Positions 36,249 through 45,358 of a stretch of 64,000 nucleotides of DNA are shown piece after piece; positions within the stretch are counted from its first letter, which is position 1; the number at the start of each line of letters is the position of its first letter. The notes under the pieces were generated by a model. That model was given only the letters and a program-made list of their open reading frames with translations, ran no database searches and was not told the origin of the DNA. Source of the DNA: Pseudogemmobacter humi (GTDB lineage Bacteria > Pseudomonadota > Alphaproteobacteria > Rhodobacterales > Rhodobacteraceae); contig NZ_UXAW01000081.1 of the NCBI RefSeq assembly GCF_900609055.1, forward strand, positions 62,001-126,000, in the 5' to 3' direction. The translations under genes were made by a program, and so were the position numbers.

Positions 36249-36782
36249 ATGCCCGTTCTGATCGGCCTGATCGGCATTCTGGGAGCGGCGCTGATCTGGT
36301 ATTGGCGGGTGAAGGCGGCGGGTCAGGCGGCGCAGGATCTGGCGGGCGCGGCGCAGGACGTGCTTTCCGCCGCGCGCCGCTTCGGCTTTCGCCGCCGCTA
36401 CAACGAGCATCCGGTCGACAGCCTCCAGGACAGCGATGTGGCCATCGCCGGGATCGGGCTGGCCTTCCTCGAACTTTCCGGCCTGCCCACGGCGGCGCAG
36501 CAGGATGCGCTGCTCGTCTCGCTGCAACGCCATCTGGGGCATGACGTGGCAAAGGCCGAAGAGGCGGCGATCCTCGGGCGCTGGCTGATCAGTGAATGCG
36601 GCGGCCCCGCGCCCGGCCTGACCCGGCTGACCAGACGGCTTTACAAGCTGCGCCGGAGCGAAGGCTTGCAGCCGTTGATGCAGGTGCTCAACGATGTGGC
36701 GGCCGCCTCGCGCGACGGCACGCTCGCCCCCCGCCAGCGCGAGGCGCTGGACGAGGTCGCCCGCCTCTTCAGACTGGGTTGA
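36249..36782 (+). CDS. Conserved hypothetical membrane-anchored protein
   Basis: A 177-residue protein with one N-terminal transmembrane helix (MPVLIGLIGILGAALIWYWR) followed by a helical soluble region. It includes ARRFGFRRRYNEHPVDSLQD, then GIGLAFLELSGLPTAAQQDA. It is recurrent downstream of pepN in my memory of related genomes, but no function is known. The gap to pepN is 58 nt. A terminator hairpin follows at 36830. Confidence 0.72.
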   Translation: MPVLIGLIGILGAALIWYWRVKAAGQAAQDLAGAAQDVLSAARRFGFRRRYNEHPVDSLQDSDVAIAGIGLAFLELSGLPTAAQQDALLVSLQRHLGHDVAKAEEAAILGRWLISECGGPAPGLTRLTRRLYKLRRSEGLQPLMQVLNDVAAASRDGTLAPRQREALDEVARLFRLG

Positions 36783-36801
36783 GAAAAAGGCGCCGCTGCC
36801 C

Positions 36802-36824
36802 CTTTCATCCTGATCCAAATACCC
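36802..36824 (-). repeat. Intergenic repeat, type A tail
   Basis: On the minus strand: GGGTATTTGGATCAGGATGA then AAG, next to a terminator hairpin between converging genes. Same family as the 3.4 and 39.3 kb copies. Confidence 0.7.
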
Positions 36825-36829
36825 GAAAA

Positions 36830-36858
36830 CCGCTCCCGCAAGGGAGCGGCCTCTTTTT
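36830..36858 (+). terminator. Intrinsic terminator after the 36249 gene
   Basis: Stem CCGCTCCC / GGGAGCGG with a GCAA loop, followed by CCTCTTTTT, between converging genes. Confidence 0.8.
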
Positions 36859-36872
36859 CGCCCGAACGAGGA

Positions 36873-37505
36873 TCAGATCTTCGCGCCCGAACACCAGGGC
36901 TGGGCCGCGGTCCAGGCCGCCATTTCGGCGCGCTTGCCGGATTCGCGGAACGGGCCCCAGTCGCGTCCGATGCCGCGGTTGCCCGCCCCCGCGACCACGC
37001 CGTCCTGCGCCACATTCCCGGCGAAGATCTCCACCGCGCAGGACAGATTTTCGCCGCCGTCCTTCAGCGCGGCGGCCGATTGCGCCTTGCAGCCGGCATT
37101 CGCGGCGGTGCGGGGAGAGATCTGCATCAGCCCGATATAGCGCCCGCCACCGCCCGCCGCCGCCGGGTTCCAGGTGCTTTCATGTTTCGCGACCGCATGC
37201 ATCAGCCCGACCCAGAAGGCGCGGCGCTGCTCGATCGGGGCATCCTTGTAGGCGGGGCACCAGGAATCGATATCGGCGGGCACTTTCGCCGCAAGCGCCG
37301 CATCCTTGTCGGTGACGGCCTCCAGCGCCTCGAAGGTCCATTCCTTGCTGCCGGAATAGCGTTCCCATCCCATGGAAGAGGCGGTGAGGAAGCTCTCGGC
37401 CGGGCCGTTCAGCTTACCGCCATTGCCGGATCCGACACAGGCGCCCAGCAGAAAAACCGCCATCAGCGCCGCAACACTGCCAGAACCCGGCATGGAAATC
37501 TTCAT
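36873..37505 (-). CDS. Lipoprotein lytic transglycosylase (SLT domain)
   Basis: A predicted peptidoglycan-cleaving lipoprotein of 210 residues. The start at 37505 (MKISMPGSGSVAALMAVFLL) gives a signal with lipobox LGAC near 22-25. The SLT region has the catalytic Glu in HAVAKHESTWNP (about 110), followed by GGRYIGLMQISPRTAANAGC. Further cysteines (WCPAYK, NLSCAVE, QPWCSG) may form disulfides in the periplasm. It is convergent with the gene at 36249 and divergent from gatB. Confidence 0.85.
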   Translation of the reverse strand: MKISMPGSGSVAALMAVFLLGACVGSGNGGKLNGPAESFLTASSMGWERYSGSKEWTFEALEAVTDKDAALAAKVPADIDSWCPAYKDAPIEQRRAFWVGLMHAVAKHESTWNPAAAGGGGRYIGLMQISPRTAANAGCKAQSAAALKDGGENLSCAVEIFAGNVAQDGVVAGAGNRGIGRDWGPFRESGKRAEMAAWTAAQPWCSGAKI

Positions 37506-37768
37506 GAGGGGATGCCTTCTGTTGCCCCGGGACGATGCCGGAGATCCGCGGAAAGCGACCGTCCGGCGGGGGGGCAGATAGCCGGAAAAGCCGGGGCTGA
37601 CCAGTTTCGCCGCGCTGCGGCGGCGAAATCCCGCCACCCCGCCGGGGCGGCGCCAGGCGATTTCCCGCCATCGCCAGAGCGGGCGCGGGCGGCTCTGCCC
37701 CCTTGTCCCGGCGGCCCTTGCGGCCTAAACGCAAGGCACGAAACCGCTCCTGACGCCGGAAGGATGCC

Positions 37769-39280
37769 ATGCTCGACCTGACCTTTACGCCGCCCGCCCC
37801 CAAAGTCATCGCCGGGGCGAAGCATGACTGGGAACTGGTGATCGGGATGGAGATCCACGCCCAGGTCGCCTCGAACGCGAAACTGTTCTCGGGCGCCTCG
37901 ACCGCGGTGGGGGCCGAGCCGAACACCAATGTCTCTTTCGTCGATTGCGCCATGCCGGGCATGCTGCCGGTGATCAACGAATTCTGCGTCGAACAGGCGG
38001 TGCGCACGGGGCTGGGGCTGAAGGCCGCGATCAACCTGACCTCGGCGTTCGACCGCAAGAACTATTTCTACCCCGACCTGCCGCAGGGCTATCAGATCAG
38101 CCAGCTCTACCACCCGATCGTCGGCGAGGGCGAGGTGATCGTCGAGATGTCGCCGGGCGTCGCGCGCCGCGTGCGCATCGAGCGCATCCATCTGGAGCAG
38201 GACGCCGGCAAGTCGATCCACGACATCGATCCGAACCTGAGCTTCGTCGATTTCAACCGCACCGGCGTCGCGCTGATGGAGATCGTCTCGCGCCCCGACC
38301 TGCGCGGCCCCGAGGAGGCGGCGGCCTATGTCGCGAAACTGCGCCAGATCCTGCGCTACCTCGGCACCTGCGACGGCAATATGCAGAACGGTAACCTGCG
38401 TGCCGATGTGAACGTCTCGATCTGCCGCCCCGGCGCCTATGAGCGCTATCAGGAGACCCAGGATTTCGGCCATCTCGGCACCCGCTGCGAGATCAAGAAC
38501 ATGAACTCGATGCGCTTCATTCAGCAGGCCATCGAATACGAGGCGCGGCGCCAGATCGCGATCGTCGAGGACGGCGGCAAGGTCAGCCAGGAAACCCGGC
38601 TCTACGATCCCGACAAGGGCGAGACCCGCTCGATGCGCTCGAAAGAAGAGGCGCATGATTACCGCTATTTCCCCGACCCCGACCTCTTGCCGCTGGAGAT
38701 CGAACAGGGCTGGGTGGACCATATCCGCGATACCATGCCGGAACTGCCCGACGCGAGGAAAGCCCGCTTCATGGCGGATTACGCGCTGACCGATTACGAC
38801 GCCTCGGTGCTGACCGCCGAACTGGATTCGGCCGCCTATTTCGACGCGGTGGCGCAGGGGCGCGACGGTAAGCTGGCGGCGAACTGGGTCATCAACGAGC
38901 TGTTCGGCCGGCTGAAGAAAGAGGGGCAGGAGATCGGCGAAAGCCCGGTCTCGGCGGCACAGCTCGGCGGGATCGTCGATCTGATCTCCGACGGCACCAT
39001 CTCGGGCAAGATCGCCAAGGATCTGTTCGAGATCCTCTGGACCGAAGGCGGCGATCCGGCCCGGGTGGTCGAGGAGCGCGGTATGAAACAGGTCACCGAC
39101 ACCGGCGCGATCGAGGCCGCGGTGGACGAGATCATCGCCGCGAACCCGGCCCAGGTCGAGAAGGCGAAGGCCAATCCCAAGCTCGCGGGCTGGTTCGTGG
39201 GCCAGGTGATGAAGGCCACCGGCGGCAAGGCCGCCCCCGCGGCGGTGAACGAACTGGTGATGAAGAAGCTGGGCCTCTGA
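37769..39280 (+). CDS. gatB: Asp-tRNA(Asn)/Glu-tRNA(Gln) amidotransferase subunit B
   Basis: Subunit B of GatCAB, which amidates misacylated Glu-tRNA(Gln) and/or Asp-tRNA(Asn). The protein is 503 residues. GatB signatures are [20 protein letters not shown] near the N-terminus, [20 protein letters not shown] and the LRADVNVSI and KNMNSMRFI motifs. A YqeY-like C-terminal tail begins near 405. It is a single gene; gatA and gatC are elsewhere. It ends in a repeat-bearing intergenic region before the riboswitch. Confidence 0.97.
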   Translation: MLDLTFTPPAPKVIAGAKHDWELVIGMEIHAQVASNAKLFSGASTAVGAEPNTNVSFVDCAMPGMLPVINEFCVEQAVRTGLGLKAAINLTSAFDRKNYFYPDLPQGYQISQLYHPIVGEGEVIVEMSPGVARRVRIERIHLEQDAGKSIHDIDPNLSFVDFNRTGVALMEIVSRPDLRGPEEAAAYVAKLRQILRYLGTCDGNMQNGNLRADVNVSICRPGAYERYQETQDFGHLGTRCEIKNMNSMRFIQQAIEYEARRQIAIVEDGGKVSQETRLYDPDKGETRSMRSKEEAHDYRYFPDPDLLPLEIEQGWVDHIRDTMPELPDARKARFMADYALTDYDASVLTAELDSAAYFDAVAQGRDGKLAANWVINELFGRLKKEGQEIGESPVSAAQLGGIVDLISDGTISGKIAKDLFEILWTEGGDPARVVEERGMKQVTDTGAIEAAVDEIIAANPAQVEKAKANPKLAGWFVGQVMKATGGKAAPAAVNELVMKKLGL

Positions 39281-39304
39281 TCCGCCCGTGAGTCGCCCGG
39301 GACG

Positions 39305-39420
39305 GGCGGCGGAGCCTCCGGCGGGGGTATTTGGATCAGGGTGAAAGCCATGGGCGAGGGCGCCTGTCTTCGGGCGGAGGGCAGGGCCATGGCGGCGATA
39401 TCCGGGGCCAGGTGAAAGCC
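39305..39420 (+). repeat. Intergenic repeat, type A, plus degenerate second tail
   Basis: A CGGAG-C-CTCCG hairpin (39310-39320) leads to the tail GGGGGTATTTGGATCAGG then GTGAAAG (39323-39347). A degenerate copy (GATATCCGGGGCCAGGTGAA) is at 39397-39416. It has the same arrangement as at 3355-3481: one good tail, one decayed. Confidence 0.7.
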
Positions 39421-39513
39421 GCAATCATTTGGATTGCGCGGGCTGAGGGCCGAGGTTGACCCCCGGCGCCGGGATGCTATCTTTGGCACTGCGGGTGGAA
39501 ACCGTGCCCGCGT

Positions 39514-39560
39514 CGTGGGGACGGCCCCGCGGGTTCATCTCACTGACCGGGACGGCCCGG
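39514..39560 (+). promoter_or_regulatory. Guanidine-II (mini-ykkC) riboswitch
   Basis: Two consecutive hairpins each present an ACGG loop: CGTGGGG-ACGG-CCCCGCG (39514-39531) and CCGGG-ACGG-CCCGG (39547-39560). They are separated by 15 nt and followed by an AGGAG ribosome site and the start codon of an SMR exporter. Paired ACGR loops before a sugE/gdx gene define the guanidine-II class. Guanidinium binding would expose the ribosome site and induce the exporter. Confidence 0.88.
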
Positions 39561-39582
39561 CTCTTGCAGCAGGAGCGCCGTC

Positions 39583-39897
39583 ATGGCCTGGATTTTTCTT
39601 ATCGTCGCCGGAGCGCTGGAGGTCGTCTGGGCCTACAGCATGAAACTGTCCGAGGGGTTCTCGAAACCCGGGGCCTCGGCCGTCACCATCGTGGCGATGA
39701 TCGCGAGCTTCGCGCTGTTGTCGATGGCGATGCGGCAGCTGCCTCTGGGAACCGCCTATACGATCTGGACCGGGATCGGCGCGGTGGGCGCCTTCGCGGT
39801 GGGCGTGGTGGTGCTGGGCGAGCCGTTCTCGGTTATGCGCATCATCGCGGCGGTGATGATCATCGGCGGCCTGGTGCTGATGAAGATCTCGTCCTGA
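39583..39897 (+). CDS. gdx: Guanidinium exporter of the SMR family (Gdx/SugE)
   Basis: A 104-residue, four-helix inner-membrane protein with the membrane Glu in FLIVAGALEVVWAYSMKLSE (about residue 13) and the SugE-type WAYSMK motif. Control by a guanidine-II riboswitch immediately upstream identifies the likely substrate as guanidinium, exported in exchange for protons. It differs from the EmrE-like gene at 16990 in both motif and regulation. It was formerly annotated SugE or quaternary ammonium pump. Confidence 0.93.
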   Translation: MAWIFLIVAGALEVVWAYSMKLSEGFSKPGASAVTIVAMIASFALLSMAMRQLPLGTAYTIWTGIGAVGAFAVGVVVLGEPFSVMRIIAAVMIIGGLVLMKISS

Positions 39898-40073
39898 GGC
39901 GCGGGCAGCGGCGGACCACCATGGGTTGCGTGTGGCGCCCAGGCGGGCCACAAGATCGGCGGCTTGTGGCGCCGCCGCTGCTCACGCGGCGAAAAGCCTT
40001 TTGTGATTTGGACTTACGCCGCGATCTTCTGTAGGATGCGCGGCAAAGAAACCGCGCGGGCCGGGGGAAACGG

Positions 40074-40475
40074 ATGCAGCGTTACGAATACAGGGTCGTT
40101 CCGGCGCCACGCCGCGGCGAGAAGGCGCGCGGCGTCAGGACCACCGAAGAGCGTTTCGCGCTGGCCCTGACCTCGCTGATGAACGAACTGGGCGCCGAAG
40201 GCTGGGACTATCTGCGCGCCGATGCTTTGCCCTGCGACGAGCGCGCCGGGCTGACCGGCACGAAAACCAGCTTTCAGAACATGCTGGTGTTCCGCCGCGC
40301 GCTGGCAGAGGCCGCCGTGGTGGTGCCGCCGGTGGTCGCGGCACCCGCACCCGTAGCCCCGGCGGCGGAGCCCGCAACGCCCGAGAGCCGCCCGCTGCGG
40401 CTTGGCGCTGCGATCACGCCCGAGGGGCCGGCGCCGTCCCTTGGTCCGGCGAAGCCCGATCTCGCTGCGGAGTGA
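40074..40475 (+). CDS. DUF4177-like protein
   Basis: A 133-residue protein. The first ~75 residues match DUF4177 (MQRYEYRVVPAP, then LTSLMNELGAEGWDYLRAD and FQNMLVFRRAL). The remainder is a Pro/Ala-rich low-complexity tail, probably disordered. The role is unknown. It starts 6 nt after a GGGGGAA ribosome site. The intervening 39898-40073 shows no other feature. Confidence 0.78.
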   Translation: MQRYEYRVVPAPRRGEKARGVRTTEERFALALTSLMNELGAEGWDYLRADALPCDERAGLTGTKTSFQNMLVFRRALAEAAVVVPPVVAAPAPVAPAAEPATPESRPLRLGAAITPEGPAPSLGPAKPDLAAE

Positions 40476-40478
40476 GGC

Positions 40479-41582
40479 TCAGCCCCGGGCCGCCGCCAGC
40501 GCCTGCGGCAGCACCCCGGCCACCACATCCATCGCGGGTTCCGGTCCGAGGCTGATACGGATGCAGCGGTCGAGCGGCGCCACTCCGGGCATGCGGATGA
40601 ACAGCCCGCGCGCAAGGCTTTCCGCCAGCACGCGGCGCGCGAAATCGCCGTCACGCCCGCAATCCACCGCGACGAAATTGGTGGCCGAGGGCAGCGCGCT
40701 CAGCCCGTTTTCCTGCGCGATTGCCGCGATCCGGGCGCGGGCGCGCGCGACCTGATCGCGCACATGCGTAAGCCATTCCCGGTCTTCCAGCGCCGCCAGC
40801 GCGCCGGTCTGGCTGATCCGGTTCATGCCGAAATGATCGCGCACCTTGTCGAAGGCCAGCGCGAGGCCGGGTTCGGCGATGGCGTAGCCCACCCGCGCCC
40901 CGGCCATGCCGTGCCCCTTCGAGAAGGTGCGCAGCCGGATCACCTGCGGGTGATCGGCCGGAATCCGCGGCAGCGCGCCTTCGGGGGCAAGATCGGCGTA
41001 AGCCTCGTCCAGCACCAGCAGCGTCTGCGGCGGCAGATCGGCCAGCAGATCCTCGATGACGGGGCCGGGGTGGTGGCTGCCCATCGGATTGTCGGGATTG
41101 GCGAGATAGAGCAGCCGCGCGCCTTCGCGCTCCGCCGCCGTCAGCAGTGCCGCCGGATCCTCGAAATCGTCGCGGTAGGGCACCCGGATCAGCCGCCCGC
41201 CGTAGCCTGCGACATGAAAGGCGAAGGTCGGATAGGCGCCGAGGCTGGTGACGACCGGCGTGCCGGGCTCCAGCGTCAGCCGGCACAGAAGGCCCAGAAG
41301 CCCGTCGATCCCCGGCCCGACCACGATATTTTCAGGCGCGCAGCCGTGATGCCGCGCCAGCGCCTGTTTCAGATCGTGGTTCTCGGGGTCGCCGTAGAGC
41401 GGGACCTCTTCCACCGCCGCCCGCATCGCGGCGAGAGCCTTCGGCGAGGCGCCGAACAGACTCTCATTGGCGCCGAGGCGGGCGCGGAAGGGGGCGCCCT
41501 GGCGGCGCTCCAGCGTTTCCGGCCCGGTGAAGGGCACCGATGAGGGCAGGAGGGCGGCGTGCGGGGTGAGAAATCGGCTCAT
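40479..41582 (-). CDS. PLP-dependent aminotransferase, HisC-like
   Basis: Class I/II aminotransferase of 367 residues. The PLP lysine lies in LRTFSKGHGMAGARVGYAIA (about 225). The Asn/Asp/Tyr cofactor residues are in LYLANPDNPMGS and LVLDEAYADL, and the C-terminal Arg in RISLGPEPAMD. It is most similar in layout to histidinol-phosphate aminotransferases, but Rhodobacterales carry several such paralogues and no his genes are adjacent. The substrate (histidinol phosphate or an aromatic amino acid) is therefore unsettled. Confidence 0.88.
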   Translation of the reverse strand: MSRFLTPHAALLPSSVPFTGPETLERRQGAPFRARLGANESLFGASPKALAAMRAAVEEVPLYGDPENHDLKQALARHHGCAPENIVVGPGIDGLLGLLCRLTLEPGTPVVTSLGAYPTFAFHVAGYGGRLIRVPYRDDFEDPAALLTAAEREGARLLYLANPDNPMGSHHPGPVIEDLLADLPPQTLLVLDEAYADLAPEGALPRIPADHPQVIRLRTFSKGHGMAGARVGYAIAEPGLALAFDKVRDHFGMNRISQTGALAALEDREWLTHVRDQVARARARIAAIAQENGLSALPSATNFVAVDCGRDGDFARRVLAESLARGLFIRMPGVAPLDRCIRISLGPEPAMDVVAGVLPQALAAARG

Positions 41583-41624
41583 GATGCGCGAGAATGGCCG
41601 CGCGCCCGCGCGCCCGCAAGGGGG

Positions 41625-41930
41625 TCAGGGCGCAGGCAGGATATCGATTTCCTGGCGCAGGCTGCCGTCGGGGTTGAAGATCAGGATGCGGTCGCTTTCG
41701 GTGACCACCGCGGTCCAGCCCCGGCCGAAGGTGACGGCGCTGGCGGCCTCGCCCGCGGGCAGGGCGACCGTCTCGGGCAAGCCAGGGGCCAGCGGCGCGC
41801 GCAGGCGGGTGACAAGCAATCCGGTCACGGTTATGACGCCGAGGATCATGCTCAGCATCAGCACGATCACCAGCGCCTTCAGGAACCTCAGCGAAGGCGG
41901 CAGCGCATTTTCTTCCGGGGCAGGGGCCAT
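41625..41930 (-). CDS. Small membrane-anchored protein (DUF6476-like)
   Basis: A 101-residue protein with one transmembrane helix (RFLKALVIVLMLSMILGVIT, about 15-34). An extracytoplasmic domain follows (FGRGWTAVVTESDRILIFNP, then GSLRQEIDILP) that resembles a beta-propeller repeat blade. The start at 41930 shares the palindrome CCATGG with the divergent rluD start. I believe it matches DUF6476, found beside rluD in this order. Function is unknown. Confidence 0.75.
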   Translation of the reverse strand: MAPAPEENALPPSLRFLKALVIVLMLSMILGVITVTGLLVTRLRAPLAPGLPETVALPAGEAASAVTFGRGWTAVVTESDRILIFNPDGSLRQEIDILPAP

Positions 41931-42978
41931 GGACGAACCTTTCGAAGATGGACCATCGGCGGTGATCGAGGTGACCCTCGGCCCGGACAGCCCGCCGCGC
42001 CTTGATAAGGCGCTCAGCCTTGCTGTGCCAGAGGAAGCCGCTCTGTCGCGCTCGCGCCTCGCACGGCTGATCAGTGAGGGCGCGGTCAGCCGGGGGGGCG
42101 AGGTCGTCACCGACCAGAAGGCGAAGGTCGCGCCCGGCGAGACCTGGCAGATCTGCCTCGGCCCGGCAGTGGCGGTCGAGACGCTGCCCGAGGCGATCGC
42201 GCTGAACGTGGTTTATGAGGACGCCGATCTGATCGTGATCGACAAGCCCGCGGGCATGGTGGTGCATCCCGCGCCCGGCTCGCCCTCGGGCACCCTGGTC
42301 AATGCGCTGCTGCATCACTGCGGCGACAGCCTGTCGGGGATCGGCGGCGAGAGGCGGCCCGGCATCGTGCACCGGATCGACAAGGAGACCTCGGGCCTCT
42401 TGGTCGCGGCGAAATCCGACCGCGCGCATCACGGCCTTGCCACCCAGTTCGAGGCCCATAGCGTGACGCGGCATTATCTTGCGGTCTGCCATGGCGTGCC
42501 GATGGGCTCGGACCCGCGCCTGCGCGGCACCAGGGGGGTGAGTTTCGAGGCGGGCGGCGTGATCCGCATCGCGACGAACCTCGCGCGGCACCGCACCGAC
42601 CGGCAGAAACAGGCGGTGACCTGGCCGCCCGAGGGCCGCCATGCCGTCACCCGCGCCCATGTGGTCGAGGCTTTCGCCGGTCAGGCCGCGCTGATCGACT
42701 GCTGGCTGGAGACTGGCCGCACCCATCAGATCCGCGTCCATCTGGCCCATGCCGGCCACGGGCTGATCGGCGATCCGGTCTATGGCGGGCGGCGGAAGCT
42801 GTCGGAAAAGCTGATGGGCGAGGGGGCGCAGGCGGCCGCGGATTTCCCGCGCCAGGCGCTGCATGCCGCGAGCCTTGGGTTCGATCATCCGGTAAGCGGC
42901 GCGCGGCTCGATTTCACCTCGGCGCTGCCTGCGGACATGCAGGCGCTGATCGGGGCGCTGCGCGGCTGTTATCGCTGA
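41929..42978 (+). CDS. rluD: 23S rRNA pseudouridine synthase, RluD/RluA family
   Basis: Isomerises uridines in 23S rRNA. The protein is 349 residues. An N-terminal S4-like domain (SRLARLISEGAVSRGGEVV) is followed by the catalytic domain with the essential Asp in GIVHRIDKETSGLLVAAKS (about 153). LETGRTHQIRVHLAHAGHGL and GDPVYGG follow. Its ATG overlaps the divergent small membrane protein start in CCATGG, so neither gene has a conventional upstream leader free of the other's coding sequence. Confidence 0.93.
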   Translation: MDEPFEDGPSAVIEVTLGPDSPPRLDKALSLAVPEEAALSRSRLARLISEGAVSRGGEVVTDQKAKVAPGETWQICLGPAVAVETLPEAIALNVVYEDADLIVIDKPAGMVVHPAPGSPSGTLVNALLHHCGDSLSGIGGERRPGIVHRIDKETSGLLVAAKSDRAHHGLATQFEAHSVTRHYLAVCHGVPMGSDPRLRGTRGVSFEAGGVIRIATNLARHRTDRQKQAVTWPPEGRHAVTRAHVVEAFAGQAALIDCWLETGRTHQIRVHLAHAGHGLIGDPVYGGRRKLSEKLMGEGAQAAADFPRQALHAASLGFDHPVSGARLDFTSALPADMQALIGALRGCYR

Positions 42979-43130
42979 CATTCGCGTGATCACATCTTTT
43001 TCGCGGGATCTTTCATGCCCATCTCGCGTTCACGTGTCACTGGTAACGCCCTGTTAAGGGGATCCGGCGATACAGGAAGTAACGCGATCCTCCGGGGGCT
43101 GATGGCACCGGCAGGAGAACAGGGGGCAGA

Positions 43131-44027
43131 ATGAGCACCTATCAGAACCTTCCCGCACCCAGCCCTGAACAGGGGCTGAACCGCTATTTGCAGGAAATCC
43201 GCAAGTTTCCCCTGCTCGAACCCGAGCAGGAATATATGCTGGCCAAGGCCTGGGCCGACCGCCAGGATTCCGAGGCCGCGCATAAGCTGGTCACCTCGCA
43301 TCTGCGGCTGGCCGCGAAGATCGCCATGGGCTACCGCGGCTACGGTCTGCCACAGGCCGAGGTGATTTCCGAGGCCAATGTCGGCCTGATGCAGGCGGTG
43401 AAACGCTTCGATCCCGAAAAGGGGTTCCGGCTGGCCACCTATGCGATGTGGTGGATCCGCGCTGCGATCCAGGAATATATCCTGCGGTCCTGGAGCCTTG
43501 TGAAGATGGGCACCACCTCGGCGCAGAAGAAGCTGTTCTTCAACCTGCGCAAAGCCAAGGCCAAGGTCGGCGCGCTGGAAGACGGCGATCTGCGCCCCGA
43601 GAATGTTGCGCGGATCGCGAAGGATCTTTCCGTGACCGAGCAGGAGGTGGTCGAGATGAACCGCCGTCTGTCGGGTTCCGACGCCTCGCTGAACGCGACG
43701 GTGGGCTCGGACGGTGACGGCTCGGCGCAATGGCAGGACTGGCTGGAAGACGAAGACAGCGACCAGGCCGGCGCCTATGAGGAAAAGGACGAACTCGATA
43801 CGCGGCGGGAATTGCTGGCGCGGGCGATGTCTGCGCTGAACGACCGCGAGAAGGACATCCTGATGCAGCGCCGGCTTTCGGAAGATCCGGTCACGCTTGA
43901 GGAACTGTCGGAAAGCTACGGCGTCTCGCGCGAGCGGATCCGCCAGATCGAGGTCCGTGCCTTCGAGAAGCTCCAGGCCAGGATGCGCGAACTGGCGCGC
44001 GGCAAGGGCATGGTGGTGCCGGCCTGA
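43131..44027 (+). CDS. rpoH: RNA polymerase sigma-32 factor RpoH
   Basis: Heat-shock sigma factor directing transcription of chaperone and protease genes. The protein is 298 residues. Region 2 contains the polymerase-binding stretch ANVGLMQAVKRFDPEKGFRL and ATYAMWWIRAAIQEYI. The RpoH box QKKLFFNLRKAKAKVG (about 130) separates it from housekeeping sigma. Region 4 holds the helix-turn-helix VTLEELSESYGVSRERIRQI. Rhodobacterales often have two RpoH proteins; this one cannot be numbered from the sequence alone. A terminator follows at 44133. Confidence 0.95.
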   Translation: MSTYQNLPAPSPEQGLNRYLQEIRKFPLLEPEQEYMLAKAWADRQDSEAAHKLVTSHLRLAAKIAMGYRGYGLPQAEVISEANVGLMQAVKRFDPEKGFRLATYAMWWIRAAIQEYILRSWSLVKMGTTSAQKKLFFNLRKAKAKVGALEDGDLRPENVARIAKDLSVTEQEVVEMNRRLSGSDASLNATVGSDGDGSAQWQDWLEDEDSDQAGAYEEKDELDTRRELLARAMSALNDREKDILMQRRLSEDPVTLEELSESYGVSRERIRQIEVRAFEKLQARMRELARGKGMVVPA

Positions 44028-44132
44028 GGCATTTCCGCTGCAAGGCCCCCCGCTTCCATAACCCGGCGCCCAAATCGGGGTCCTGGCGCGGCTGTTCCGC
44101 GGTGCCGGTTTTCGCGAGGATTTCAGGACAGG

Positions 44133-44158
44133 AAGGGGCCTTCACGGCCCCTTTTCCT
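44133..44158 (+). terminator. Intrinsic terminator after rpoH
   Basis: Perfect 8-bp stem AAGGGGCC / GGCCCCTT with loop TTCAC, then TTCC, 106 nt after rpoH. Confidence 0.8.
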
Positions 44159-45358
44159 TGTGAACCCAGGCCGGAGATCCGGAGCAGGCTGGCATCACGC
44201 GGCGGCTTTGACGGAATTTTGGCGCGGGGGCTATCGTCACCCTGCTTCCCTCCTGAACGAGATTCGGGATCCCGGCCGGGGCAAGGCAACGGCCCTCCGG
44301 GCAGGCCTTCGCGGCTTCTCTTTTCCATGATGAACCGAGGCTGTATCAAAATCCGACCGGGCATGGCTGGCTGGGGAATGATGTTTTTGGAGCATCGGCG
44401 CCGGTCTTTCGTTTCGCTGCGAGGCGGTTTGATTGGGATTCAGCGGAAGTACTTCTTCGCGGGTTCTTAAACCCGGAGTTTTGGCACAGCCTCGGGCCCG
44501 TGGTGCCGTCCCGACGCCATGGTGTCGTGGGGAAGGGCTGAGACTGTGTGAAAGCGCCAGCTTCTCCCGCGAAGGCATCGCCCGGTTCTCCGGCATACTG
44601 CTTTTCGGCGGGGCGCGGGGTCGAGCGGATTTCGTCTGAATCTTCTTCCTTAAGCCCGGGATCTTGCGCCCGGAAACGACATGCTCCGGCAACCGGAGCA
44701 GCGGGAGTTGCAGAGGATGGGTGTCCTTTCCGCCGTCCATGCCGAATAGGGGTGGCCCTTTCCCTCACCGATCCGCCACAGATCAACACGGCGCATATGG
44801 GGCTCGCGGGTCGGGCGCCCCCGGACGGAACGCGTGGCGGATCCGACCGGGGCCGGTGGGTGCGGATCGCGCATCGCCGCGGATTTCAGCCTCGCACAGC
44901 GGATTGCTGCGCCGGGGCGAGAGCAAGAACACCCCGCCTGCTGGCGGCTTGTGGGGCAATCGGGATGACAGCAGGCCGCTTCTCCGGCTCATCACGGAAG
45001 GCCGCGCGCAGGCACCTGCCGCCCTTCCGGCGATCCGGATGCCCGTTACGCCGGACAGTCTCGGCCCGGTTTCGCCGCGAGGCGCGCGCGTCGCGGATGA
45101 GCGGGGATTCAGCGGGCGGGTGGCAGATGGCCGCGATGCGTAAGAGAAGCCTTCTGCCCGGATCATCGCGGCGGATGGTGACCCGGCGGCTGCCTCGCCG
45201 CTTCGCGGGCGCTGGTGCGCGGGCGGCGCAGCCGGTAAGCTGACGGCCCGTTTCCCCGTCACGCGCCGGTGAGGACGGGAACGCATCCCCGCCAGAGCGG
45301 TTGTATGGCTGCGCCCGAGGCGGTAGGAGCAGGGAAAACAACAGCCAGGGGAACGAAG
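44154..45358. other. 1.2 kb stretch with no recognisable gene
   Basis: Between the rpoH terminator and psd. Several short frames overlap on both strands and none shows a family motif. It contains the MITE-like element at 44337-44493. A small RNA or decayed gene cannot be excluded. Confidence 0.5.
44337..44493. mobile_element. MITE-like element with imperfect terminal inverted repeats
   Basis: The left end GAGGCTGTATCAAAATCC and the right end, read in reverse complement, GAGGCTGTGCCAAAACTCC match at all but a few positions and bound 157 bp with no transposase. One more C/G pair extends each end. Target duplication is not clear. It could be a miniature element or the joined ends of a deleted IS. 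Confidence 0.5.

Noticed and set aside
33185-36277. 1030-codon minus-strand open frame antisense to pepN
   Set aside because: pepN has all M1 catalytic motifs; the antisense frame is low-complexity and shows no conserved domain.
44346-44789. Minus-strand frames of about 150 codons between rpoH and psd as genes
   Set aside because: Overlapping frames with no ribosome site or motif; part lies inside the MITE-like element.
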